Of a stretch of DNA of 10,642 nucleotides, positions 1-6,598 are shown piece after piece. Source of the stretch: an uncultured Bacillota bacterium (lineage in GTDB: Bacteria; Bacillota_I; Bacilli_A; RF39; UBA660); assembly GCA_947176475.1 (NCBI GenBank), contig CAMWQX010000018.1, positions 1 through 10,642 of the forward strand, given 5' to 3'. Below the pieces are notes generated by a model that did not search any database, was not told where the DNA came from, and saw only the letters and a list, made by a program, of their open reading frames with translations. Numbering within the stretch: the stretch's first letter is position 1; every line of letters starts with the position of its first letter. Position numbers and translations under genes: made by a program.

Positions 1-3000
1 ACTACTTGATTAAAAGTAATTTTATATTTCTTATCCAATTTTTCAAAACTTATTTTCTTTTTGTAATTATCTTCAATTAATTTTCTATCAAACTTTGAAA
101 AATAACGCATCAAAGGTAAAATATCATATTCATAGTCAATCTTCGCTGGTATTTCGCCATTTCGATATTTAAAAATAGAGATAAATGCTCTTTGATATCT
201 TCGTCTAATAGAACTTTCACCTTCACCATAAAACTTACTTAAATCTTTTAATGTCTTTTGTTTATGTCTCCTAATTCCATATATGGAGCAAATAATATAT
301 TTTTCTTTATCACTTATAGGTAAATGCGGATCTCCAATGATTTTGTTTACCTCATCAGTTGGCATAAATATCAAGTCATTGTTAAACTGGCCATTTTTCT
401 TCCTTTTAATTAAATCATTAGCTTTCTTAATTTTTCTTGATAAACCAGGTAATTTTTCATCCTTATATTCTGGCAAAGTTTTAATCATCTCTGGAACCGA
501 TAATACAATACCATCTGGATTATATTCACATTTAACTCCATAATAATAACTTAACATATGCATTTGATTTTCATCGACAACTCTTTCCAAAGGATATGAA
601 TGAAATTCTTTTAAATAATCTTCTTCTGTAAGTTCACATTCTAAAGCTTTAAAATTCTCGAATAACCTATTAAATCTCTGTACTTGTCTATTTATGTCTT
701 CTTTTTCCATCTTAAACTTGATTGCTAAAGCATCATTGTCATAGCGTTTTAAGAATTTTTCTTTTATAAATTCTTTATCTCTTGCTGATAATTTCTTTTT
801 ATTTTTTTCGATAAAATCGTCAATAAATCTTTTACTATAAGAATCAACCTTTACTAATCCGAATCTATAACCATCAATTTTTCTTAAAGAATCCGTTACT
901 ATATTTGATATCTGATACTGACTTAACTCTACATCTTTTTTCTTTAGTTCCTCTTTTATTTCGGCATAACTAAGTTCTTGAACTAAATACATCAATAATA
1001 TTTCCCTATTTAATTCTGTAAAAGGATAGGCTTTATTTAAAGCATAAGGAATATAAAGATCTTCATCAATATCTCTCAAGTTAGATCTATTTATATAAAG
1101 CGCCATGGCTGTTTTACGCGTATTGGCAAGATAATCATGCATTTTATCCCTTTCAACACCAAATACTTCAGCAATTTCTGGGATACTCATAGCTTCTCCA
1201 TCAATTCCATAAAACATATTCATAGCAATAATCCTATTTTCACTGAATTTATCTTCATGTTTCTCTAAGACTCTTTCCCACTGTTCTTTCGTAAATCCAA
1301 AACTATAAAGAATATTATATACATTGAAATATATTTTTTCTAACTTATCAAGTAATAAGCTTTTATTGGCATTCATATAACGCCTACTAGTATTCCCTTT
1401 ATATTCACTTTTATCACGTGTCTCAAATACAAAACATTCTAAGAATATCTGCGCCTTTTCACTAAAGCAATCCTTATTTTCTAAATAGCAATCATGAAGT
1501 ACTTTTGGACTTAAATGAATCTCATTATTACTTAAACTGATATTATTAAGTTCTAAATAAAAAGCTTTCTCCCATTCTTCATTAGAAGTAAAGGCATTAC
1601 TAGGAATAGTAAAATATCTTCTAAGTAAATTTTGGGAGTTAATATCAAGTTGTTCCCAAGTATCTCCATATAATTCTTTTATTTCTTCAAAAGACAACTC
1701 ATCATATTTCTTCTTTAATGCCTCATAGTCAATCTTACTATACTCATTGTCAAAGTTAGTATTGAATATTTTTATTCCATTCATCTTTAAAATGTGCTTT
1801 TTAAATTTATTAAACTTATCAACATCGAGTAATAGAATATCAATTTTTTCTTTTAAGTTATCTAATATGTATTGATATTCCTCTCTAGATAATCCAAGAT
1901 ACTTTAAATCGTCATCTGAAACAGTATGTTTTTGCCCTAGAATTGATAGTTTTAAGACTCTATTTTCCATATCTGTAAGCTCATCATGAACATAGGCCAT
2001 TATGATAATACTCTCAGGATCAATTGGAGCATCTTTAAACTCGTCTAGCTGAATATTGCCATTATCAGTTAATTTTTTAGTTGCTACAGTCACAAAATTT
2101 TCATCATAGATAAATTTTTCTAATTTTTTAACCATTCTATTTTTATGCGCCATAATAGTAAAAGTATTTAAATTAAACAACTTTGCCATACTCTTGATAG
2201 TCTTATCAAACTTACCCTTATTCTTTAATAATTGATAAAAGATATAATACTCAAATAAAGATAATATTTGCTTGATTGCTACTAACATATCATGATCATT
2301 TATATCAACTAGTTCAAAGACATCTTTTTTATTTTTGTCTTCATTTTCATGGGCCATTTTAGCAAAAGCAGCAAAGTGTTTATCTTTTTCCTTTTCATGC
2401 TCATTAATCTTTTTGACTTCTTCAAGTCTTTTTTCTTCTTTGATTTCTTCTTCTACTTCTATTTCAGCTTCTTCTCTTCGATTTTCAATTTCACTAATTA
2501 AACCGGCATTTAACTCTTTTTCTATTAATATTTTTTGGGTTATATCATCGGTTGCAAAAGCTAATTTTACTTCATCTTCTGGCACTAACATAAATATTTT
2601 TGTTCCATACATGTGAATCGCTATCTTTTTTTCTCTTGCAAAATTCTCTTTGTCTTCTAAACATTTTCGCACTTTTACATTAATTTTTTGTAATCTATTT
2701 TCATATTCTTGTACAGAAAGTTTAAAAAAACTTGCTGCTTCTTGTTTAGTAAGTTTTATTTCACTAAATAATGTATGGCTTAATATCATTTTGTCTAATA
2801 TAGAAAGATCTTTCTTTAGCATTTTATACAAGATTATATTATCAATATCGTATGGCCTTAAATCTATTTTAGATATGGGAACTCTAAAATTCTTTTCGAT
2901 TTTTGCAACTTCCATACGTCTTAACTTTAAATTTTTAACATATTTACCTGACTTATCATAAGCTTTCTTTTTTATCTGCCTAACTCGCTCACGTGTAACG

Positions 3001-3782
3001 TTGAAAATATCGGCTAAACTTTGCAATGTCGCATCATCGCTCTTTTTATCAATCTCATAGTTATATAAAAAGTAATATTCTAAAGGATTAAGTTTATTCT
3101 TTATTACTGCCAACAATTCTTGACCACTTAAATCTTCTAAAACATCATCAAAATCATTTCTCGTATCAGCGATAAAATCCCCAAGTTCCGAGTCATCTTC
3201 ATCGCCAACTTTCGTTTGACTACTTACTACTTTTTCAAATGCCTTCTTTTTTATAATTTCTAATGCTTCTTCATTACATTCAAGTATTTCCATTAATTTT
3301 TCGTCATCAGGTACTGGTGTGTGATTTCGTTCAGCTTCATTTAATATATGACGATATTTTCTAATTTTAAAAGATACATGGACAGGCTTTCTAATCTCTT
3401 CATCTTGATCATCAATTGATCGCGTAATAGCTTGCCTTATCCAATGAATAGCATAGGTTGAAAATGCACCTTTTTCTGGATCATACTTATCAATAGCTGT
3501 TAATAATCCGATACAACCTTCTTGAATAATATCCATAATCTGCATATGCTTTATTCTATTTTTATAAGCCGATGCAACATAGACAACAAGCCTTAAATTA
3601 TGCTTCGAAAGAGTATCTTTAACACTCGTATCGCCATTTCTTAATCTAATTGCCAAATCCTTTTGTTCTTCTATTGAAAGAACTGGGTACTTTTTGATTT
3701 CGACCATGAAAGCACTAAATAAGTCATCGACGAAAGAAGCAGCAAGTTCTTCATCAGAGGGGTATATAAATTCTTCTTCCAT
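1..3782 (-). CDS. Giant sigma-70-family protein, 3' end beyond window (at least 1260 aa)
   Basis: Reading the minus strand from ATG at 3782-3780, I translated every codon to the window edge and found no stop. An AAAGGTG ribosome site lies 7 nt upstream. Residues 1-280 are a full sigma-70 factor: region 1.2 around 27-50 (KKYPVLSIEEQ), region 2.1 NLRLVV at 62-67, region 2.2 DIIQEG at 84-89, region 2.3/2.4 FSTYAIHWIRQAIT at 107-120, region 3 with RKPVHVSFKI, a region 3.2 finger DEDDSELGDFIADT at 194-207, and region 4.2 NVTRERVRQIKKKA at 261-274, with the -35-contacting R, E, R and Q all present. Region 1.1 is absent. The remaining ~980 residues hold a charged coil-like segment (about 401-495) and many divergent region-4-like helix-turn-helix units. 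Ordinary sigma factors are 200-600 aa. The N-terminus should bind core RNA polymerase and promoters; the role of the tail is unknown. The sigma assignment is firm, the function of the whole protein is not. Confidence 0.9.
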   Translation of the reverse strand, partial: MEEEFIYPSDEELAASFVDDLFSAFMVEIKKYPVLSIEEQKDLAIRLRNGDTSVKDTLSKHNLRLVVYVASAYKNRIKHMQIMDIIQEGCIGLLTAIDKYDPEKGAFSTYAIHWIRQAITRSIDDQDEEIRKPVHVSFKIRKYRHILNEAERNHTPVPDDEKLMEILECNEEALEIIKKKAFEKVVSSQTKVGDEDDSELGDFIADTRNDFDDVLEDLSGQELLAVIKNKLNPLEYYFLYNYEIDKKSDDATLQSLADIFNVTRERVRQIKKKAYDKSGKYVKNLKLRRMEVAKIEKNFRVPISKIDLRPYDIDNIILYKMLKKDLSILDKMILSHTLFSEIKLTKQEAASFFKLSVQEYENRLQKINVKVRKCLEDKENFAREKKIAIHMYGTKIFMLVPEDEVKLAFATDDITQKILIEKELNAGLISEIENRREEAEIEVEEEIKEEKRLEEVKKINEHEKEKDKHFAAFAKMAHENEDKNKKDVFELVDINDHDMLVAIKQILSLFEYYIFYQLLKNKGKFDKTIKSMAKLFNLNTFTIMAHKNRMVKKLEKFIYDENFVTVATKKLTDNGNIQLDEFKDAPIDPESIIIMAYVHDELTDMENRVLKLSILGQKHTVSDDDLKYLGLSREEYQYILDNLKEKIDILLLDVDKFNKFKKHILKMNGIKIFNTNFDNEYSKIDYEALKKKYDELSFEEIKELYGDTWEQLDINSQNLLRRYFTIPSNAFTSNEEWEKAFYLELNNISLSNNEIHLSPKVLHDCYLENKDCFSEKAQIFLECFVFETRDKSEYKGNTSRRYMNANKSLLLDKLEKIYFNVYNILYSFGFTKEQWERVLEKHEDKFSENRIIAMNMFYGIDGEAMSIPEIAEVFGVERDKMHDYLANTRKTAMALYINRSNLRDIDEDLYIPYALNKAYPFTELNREILLMYLVQELSYAEIKEELKKKDVELSQYQISNIVTDSLRKIDGYRFGLVKVDSYSKRFIDDFIEKNKKKLSARDKEFIKEKFLKRYDNDALAIKFKMEKEDINRQVQRFNRLFENFKALECELTEEDYLKEFHSYPLERVVDENQMHMLSYYYGVKCEYNPDGIVLSVPEMIKTLPEYKDEKLPGLSRKIKKANDLIKRKKNGQFNNDLIFMPTDEVNKIIGDPHLPISDKEKYIICSIYGIRRHKQKTLKDLSKFYGEGESSIRRRYQRAFISIFKYRNGEIPAKIDYEYDILPLMRYFSKFDRKLIEDNYKKKISFEKLDKKYKITFNQV
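3..1466 (-). repeat. Tandem region-4-like helix-turn-helix modules, period about 70-87 residues (protein level)
   Basis: This stretch encodes residues 773-1260 of the giant sigma-like protein. A short amphipathic motif, roughly F/L-S-x-x-E/D-x-x-I/L-I/L-x-x-x-Y/F, recurs at residues about 773, 846, 921, 998, 1068, 1155 and 1228. Each is followed by a second helix pair resembling sigma region 4.2: for example SIPEIAEVFGVERDK at 866-880 and TLKDLSKFYG at 1177-1186, ending in basic R/K-rich helices (SSIRRRYQRAF at 1190-1200). Similar but more widely spaced units occur at about 231 (the true region 4), 326, 507, 602 and possibly 712. The units are too diverged to show as DNA repeats. The -35-contacting residues of the true region 4 are not kept. 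The alignment was made by eye, so boundaries are approximate. Confidence 0.65.
2298..2582 (-). other. Charged coiled-coil-like linker inside the giant sigma-like protein
   Basis: Residues about 401-495 are dominated by Glu and Lys (for example EIEVEEEIKEEKRLEEVKK near 440-458, then HEKEKDKH), with few prolines or glycines. This looks like a long charged helix or coiled coil. It separates the N-terminal sigma factor plus one region-4-like unit (about 326-375) from the next region-4-like unit (about 507-555). Spacing between units is about 181 residues here against 95 on either side, which fits an inserted linker. Whether it dimerises cannot be told from sequence alone. Confidence 0.5.
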
Positions 3783-3797
3783 ACTTTTCACCTTTTC

Positions 3798-3812
3798 TTG
3801 TTATTATAACAA
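3798..3812. promoter_or_regulatory. Perfect 7-bp inverted repeat over the -10 of the giant sigma-like gene
   Basis: TTGTTAT-T-ATAACAA is a perfect inverted repeat with a one-base centre at 3805. It covers the whole extended -10 and the adjoining start-side bases, a place where a dimeric repressor would block the promoter. No known operator is recognised. In such AT-rich DNA a chance palindrome is possible. Confidence 0.35.
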
Positions 3813-3832
3813 AAAAATAAAAATTTCAACAA
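3803..3832 (-). promoter_or_regulatory. Probable promoter of the giant sigma-like gene
   Basis: On the minus strand a perfect TATAAT lies at 3808-3803, preceded by TG one base upstream (extended -10, TGTTATAAT). A -35 can be read as TTGTTG (3832-3827, 18 bp spacer) or TTGAAA (3829-3824, 15 bp spacer). The predicted start near 3796 leaves a leader of only about 14 nt, which just includes the AAAGGTG ribosome site. Confidence 0.6.
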
Positions 3833-3854
3833 AAATTTAATCTATTTTGTAGAC

Positions 3855-3884
3855 TTTACAGAAGAAATTTGTTATTCTTATAAT
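3855..3884 (+). promoter_or_regulatory. Probable promoter of the 337-aa exported protein gene
   Basis: TTTACA (3855-3860) is followed after 18 bp by a perfect TATAAT (3879-3884). The predicted start near 3891 leaves a very short leader and clips into the AAGGGAAG ribosome site (3888-3895), so the true start point may differ. It lies about 70 bp from the -10 of the divergent sigma-like gene. Confidence 0.5.
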
Positions 3885-3902
3885 AAGAAGGGAAGAAATG
3901 AG

Positions 3903-4916
3903 ATGAAAAGTAGAAAAATAGGAATCTTAATGACTTTGTTAATAATAACAGTTGCCTTCGCATCCGTAACAACTACACTTGTTTTAACCGGAACCTTATC
4001 TATAGGTACTGACAGATCTTCCTTTGAAGCCGATGTTGCTTTTACTGATTCTGTAACTATTCTAGGTGGAGAATATTCCCTAGGAAAAGGAAATAAAACT
4101 CTAGAGTTTAAAACAGCACATTTAAATATGCTAGAATCCGAAACAACTTTATCCTTCGAAGTAAGAAATAATAGCCGCCAATACGATGCTAAAGCTTCCA
4201 TTGAATGCTCGCCAGTTGATCCAGCATACGAAGCATATGTATCTGTTGATGTTAATCCCGTATCTTCTTTTACTTTAGACGCCTTAGAAACTCAAAGCGG
4301 GACAATCAAAGTCAAATTAATTAGATCTATTACGGGCGATGCCGCCGAAATACCATTTGAATGTAAGATAACAGCAGAGGCTGTAGAAAGAGAATCACTT
4401 CAAAAAGATCCAAGTCGTTTTGTTGCTAATGATGCCAACTTGGCAAAAGGTTCAGAAGTATGTCTTGAAGATGAATGTTTCCAAGTCATAAGCAGTGATG
4501 ATTCTACAGTGTCTATGATTTCAAAATATAATGTTAATAAAGATACTTATCGTCAAAGTACTTTAGCATCAGGAGTCGTATATGAGGACAAAGTTGAAGA
4601 AATTATGGATAATTACTTAGCATATCTAAAAGACTTAACGAGATCTAAAGCTGATGATAGTATCCAACTTTCTTTATTAACCAAAGAAAGTTTAACGGCA
4701 ACTTATGGCTGTGTAAATACTGATGGGGTAATAAGCTGTATAGATAGTTCAAATGTATCATGGTTGGTAACAAATCATGAGTATTACTTACAAGCTAATG
4801 AGACAGAACACATCTATGAAAGTATTGATATTAATGGATCAGTAGTAAATTCCAATAACGGAGGAGTAAGACCTATCGTTACAATATCCAAAACATTACT
4901 AAAACAAGCAGACTAA
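3903..4916 (+). CDS. Exported surface protein with DUF6273-like C-terminal end
   Basis: The 337-aa product has a short basic start and a hydrophobic segment at about residues 6-30 (IGILMTLLIITVAFASV), a signal peptide or single membrane anchor. The rest is Thr/Ser-rich and acidic and should lie outside the cell. Residues about 40-165 look like an all-beta domain, with the SFEVRNNSRQYDAKASIEC stretch typical of TasA/camelysin-like or Ig-like secreted modules. Residues about 180-337 begin EVCLEDECFQVISSDD and end GVRPIVTISK, which is how DUF6273-type extracellular domains start and finish. Six cysteines fall as three neighbouring or facing pairs (102/154, 187/192, 270/279), suggesting disulfides. 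No LPxTG motif or lipobox is seen. ATG 3903 is chosen because ATG 3898 hits a stop after two codons. It is divergent from the giant sigma-like gene and followed by a terminator. Function is unknown; adhesion or sensing is only a guess. Confidence 0.8.
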   Translation: MKSRKIGILMTLLIITVAFASVTTTLVLTGTLSIGTDRSSFEADVAFTDSVTILGGEYSLGKGNKTLEFKTAHLNMLESETTLSFEVRNNSRQYDAKASIECSPVDPAYEAYVSVDVNPVSSFTLDALETQSGTIKVKLIRSITGDAAEIPFECKITAEAVERESLQKDPSRFVANDANLAKGSEVCLEDECFQVISSDDSTVSMISKYNVNKDTYRQSTLASGVVYEDKVEEIMDNYLAYLKDLTRSKADDSIQLSLLTKESLTATYGCVNTDGVISCIDSSNVSWLVTNHEYYLQANETEHIYESIDINGSVVNSNNGGVRPIVTISKTLLKQAD

Positions 4917-4932
4917 AATGTCTGTCTTTTTT
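4908..4932 (+). terminator. Rho-independent terminator after the 337-aa gene
   Basis: GCAGAC (4908-4913) pairs with GTCTGT (4920-4925), with one G-T pair, around the loop TAAAAT. TTTTTT follows after one C. The loop contains the gene's TAA stop, so a ribosome finishing translation would cover the hairpin. Confidence 0.7.
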
Positions 4933-4943
4933 ATTCTCAAATA

Positions 4944-4972
4944 TTGTCTCTATATATAAAAAATGTTATGAT
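4944..4972 (+). promoter_or_regulatory. Probable promoter of the Ig-like membrane protein gene
   Basis: TTGTCT (4944-4949), a 17-bp spacer and TATGAT (4967-4972), with TG at 4964-4965 making an extended -10 (TGTTATGAT). It lies directly after the preceding terminator. The predicted start is near 4979, giving a leader of about 23 nt. Confidence 0.65.
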
Positions 4973-5001
4973 ACTTATATAGTATGATAAGAGGTGTTTA
5001 T

Positions 5002-5475
5002 ATGAAAAAATGGAAGAAGTTTATAATAATCTTAGTAATTATTGCCAATGTTATAATACTAACCTTTTTTACACCAATAGCCTTTAAAACCATCATTCCA
5101 TCTCAATTTAATTTTACCCAAAAGGTAAGTGATAATGACTTAAGCCTTGAAGTAAAGCCAGAAACTCTAACTAGAGATGGAGTAACCATTATTTATAAAA
5201 ACAATACTGATTACTATATGAGCTATGGTGGCGAATATTTCTTGGAATATAAAATGTTTGGCGATTGGTATATGATAAAGCCAACTGATCTCTTTCCTGT
5301 ATATCTTGCAAGATTATACTCCGTAGAACCACATTCTGAAAAAGAAAGAGTCTTTCATTGGGATAATATGTATGGACATTTACGCAAGGGTAAATATCGT
5401 ATAGTTCATGACATTATAAATTCTAAAGATAGGACAAAAGATTTGTATACTTATGTCGAATTTGAAATTAAATAG
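5002..5475 (+). CDS. Membrane-anchored Ig-like (Big_14-like) protein
   Basis: ATG 5002 is chosen over the in-frame ATG 4984 because AAGAGGTG (4989-4996), a good ribosome site, falls between them. The product is 157 aa. It opens with a basic MKKWKK and a hydrophobic segment at residues 7-27, with no cysteine lipobox, so it is probably an uncleaved anchor with the rest outside. Residues about 42-157 form one domain: LSLEVKPETLTRDGVTIIYKN, then a GDWYMI strand, later YSVEPHSEKERVFHWDNMYG and LRKGKYRIVHD, ending YTYVEFEIK. This pattern (a 'KPETLT' opening, a 'G.W' strand, a 'P.GKYRIV' turn) matches bacterial Ig-like proteins of the Big_14 type. It stands alone between its own promoter and terminator. 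Its job at the surface is unknown. Confidence 0.8.
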   Translation: MKKWKKFIIILVIIANVIILTFFTPIAFKTIIPSQFNFTQKVSDNDLSLEVKPETLTRDGVTIIYKNNTDYYMSYGGEYFLEYKMFGDWYMIKPTDLFPVYLARLYSVEPHSEKERVFHWDNMYGHLRKGKYRIVHDIINSKDRTKDLYTYVEFEIK

Positions 5476-5504
5476 GAGGGTAACTAACCATTATCCTTCT
5501 TTTT
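5474..5504 (+). terminator. Terminator after the Ig-like membrane protein gene
   Basis: AGGAGGGTAA (5474-5483) pairs with TTATCCTTCT (5491-5500) over ten positions, two of them G-T, around the loop CTAACCA, and is followed by TTTT. The stem begins inside the stop codon. The AGGAGGG in its left arm resembles a ribosome site but has no start codon at a useful distance. Confidence 0.7.
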
Positions 5505-5527
5505 CTATGCCAATTTCTTCTAAATGT

Positions 5528-5557
5528 TTGGCAAAATACCATTATTTGTGGTATTAT
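5528..5557 (+). promoter_or_regulatory. Probable promoter of the mrnC-rlmB-sigH operon, with an embedded palindrome
   Basis: TTGGCA (5528-5533), an 18-bp spacer and TATTAT (5552-5557), with TG at 5549-5550 (extended -10). The predicted start near 5563 leaves about 10 nt of leader, almost all of it the GGCGGTGAG ribosome site. A perfect inverted repeat AATACCA-N7-TGGTATT (5535-5555) covers the spacer and most of the -10. Because it ends before the start point, it would act as DNA, as a possible operator, rather than as an RNA hairpin. Confidence 0.55.
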
Positions 5558-5572
5558 TTAGGCGGTGAGAAA

Positions 5573-5929
5573 ATGAATAATTTAGTTATGGCATATCTAG
5601 GTGATGCTGTCTATGAATTACATATTCGCAAGTTTTTAATAAGCCAAGGAATATCTAAAGTTGGTGAATTACAAAAGAAAAGTGTTGAATATGTCAGTGC
5701 TAGAAGTCAAAGACGCATCTTAGAAGAGTTGATAAATAGGAACTTTTTAACAACCGAGGAAATCGAAATTGTCAATCGTGGGAGAAATGCTAACAGTCAT
5801 CCCTCAAAGACAACGGATATAATTACATATAAAAAAGCAACTGGACTAGAATGCCTAATTGGAAATCTTTACAAAGAAAATATAGAAAGATGTAATGAAT
5901 TACTAAATTACATAACAGGTGAATTATGA
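5573..5929 (+). CDS. mrnC: Mini-ribonuclease III
   Basis: Mini-III is a stand-alone RNase III catalytic domain that, in Bacillus, dimerises and trims the 5' and 3' ends of 23S rRNA precursor. The 118-aa product starts MNNLVMAYLGDAVYE, where LGDAVYE is the family signature and Asp11 the expected metal-binding catalytic residue. RGRNA at 69-73 and TGLECLIGNLY at 90-100, with Glu93, match the second half of the active site. It lacks the double-stranded RNA-binding domain, as the family does. At 118 aa it is slightly shorter than usual because the N-terminal lead-in is trimmed. ATG 5573 follows GGCGGTGAG; an in-frame opening further upstream (5453) would run through the previous gene's end and terminator, so I rejected it. 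The stop overlaps the rlmB start by four bases (ATGA), so the two are likely translationally coupled. Confidence 0.93.
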   Translation: MNNLVMAYLGDAVYELHIRKFLISQGISKVGELQKKSVEYVSARSQRRILEELINRNFLTTEEIEIVNRGRNANSHPSKTTDIITYKKATGLECLIGNLYKENIERCNELLNYITGEL

Positions 5930-6597
5930 AAGTGTGTGGTAAAAACGTCTTTAATGAATTAGATTATAAAACCGTTAGAAAAGTTATCATATCTAATACT
6001 TTTAAAGATAGCGAAATATTAAATAAAATCAAGAGTAATAAATTAAAATATATCGTAAGTGATGCTAAAGTGATGGATAAAATGATGCCTCATAACCAAG
6101 GTATTATCATTGAAATAGATGACTATGAATATGCGGATTTAAGTGCCATTGATAATGACTCTCTCGTTGTTATGCTAGATCACTTAGAAGACCCTCATAA
6201 CTTTGGGGCTATTATTCGTACTTGTGAAGCCAGAGGAGTTAAAAACATCATCATTCCTAAGGACCGTGGAGTAACTGTTAATGAAACCGTTATGAAAACT
6301 TCGGCAGGTGCTTTGAATCACGTCAATATTATTATGGTTACTAATTTAGTTAAGACTATCAATGACTTAAAAGATTTAGGATACTTTGTCTATGGCGCTG
6401 AAGCTAATGGTGTTGATTATCGTCATGTTGATTATGCTGATAAAGTCTTACTTGTTATCGGTTCTGAAGGCAATGGCTTATCAAGGCTTGTTGTCAACAA
6501 CTGTGATGAAATCATAAGTATTCCTATGCATGGTGTAGTAAATAGTTTAAATGCTTCCGTTGCTGCTTCCATTCTTTTATATGGAATAGGAGAATAA
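5926..6597 (+). CDS. rlmB: SpoU-family 23S rRNA 2'-O-methyltransferase, RlmB/TrmH type
   Basis: This SAM-dependent enzyme methylates a ribose 2'-hydroxyl; the RlmB type acts on a guanosine in 23S rRNA domain V. The 223-aa protein has an N-terminal L30e-like substrate-binding part (GKNVFNEL at 5-12 to HNQGIIIEI near 56-64) and a C-terminal trefoil-knot SPOUT domain. The three SpoU motifs are visible: LDHLEDPHNFGAIIRTCEA (84-102, with Asn92 and Arg98), VIGSEGNGLS (177-186), and SIPMHGVVNSLNASVA (198-213, ending in the N-x-S/N-x-S/A knot). It is a little shorter than the usual ~245 aa, mostly through a compact N-terminus. Start and stop are packed: ATGA overlap with mrnC, and one base to the next gene. 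The exact target nucleotide cannot be proved from sequence, but the gene order matches Bacillus rlmB (yacO). Confidence 0.9.
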   Translation: MKVCGKNVFNELDYKTVRKVIISNTFKDSEILNKIKSNKLKYIVSDAKVMDKMMPHNQGIIIEIDDYEYADLSAIDNDSLVVMLDHLEDPHNFGAIIRTCEARGVKNIIIPKDRGVTVNETVMKTSAGALNHVNIIMVTNLVKTINDLKDLGYFVYGAEANGVDYRHVDYADKVLLVIGSEGNGLSRLVVNNCDEIISIPMHGVVNSLNASVAASILLYGIGE

Positions 6598-6598
6598 T

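Noticed and set aside
283..543. Plus-strand open frame of 86 codons
   Set aside because: Antisense to the region-4-like array, without a ribosome site or recognisable motif.
2335..2961. Plus-strand open frames of about 90-100 codons opposite the giant gene
   Set aside because: They are antisense to a frame with clear sigma motifs and consist of Ser/Phe/Leu-rich sequence typical of the reverse of Lys/Glu-rich coding DNA. No ribosome sites and no recognisable domains.
1..3782. The giant frame being several separate genes or a pseudogene
   Set aside because: No stop codon interrupts the frame, there is no internal terminator, and helix-turn-helix patterns continue in the same frame throughout, so a single intact gene is the simplest reading.
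3878..4201. Minus-strand open frame of 107 codons reaching into the divergent promoter region
   Set aside because: It lies opposite the start of the exported-protein gene, which has a signal segment, ribosome site and promoter. The antisense frame has no such support.
4984..5001. Earlier in-frame ATG for the Ig-like membrane protein
   Set aside because: The six extra codons are made of the AAGAGGTG ribosome site, and the predicted transcript starts only about 5 nt before that ATG.
5453..5572. Longer N-terminus for Mini-RNase III
   Set aside because: The extra 40 codons would run through the previous gene's end, its terminator and the mrnC promoter, and the family normally begins just before LGDAVYE.
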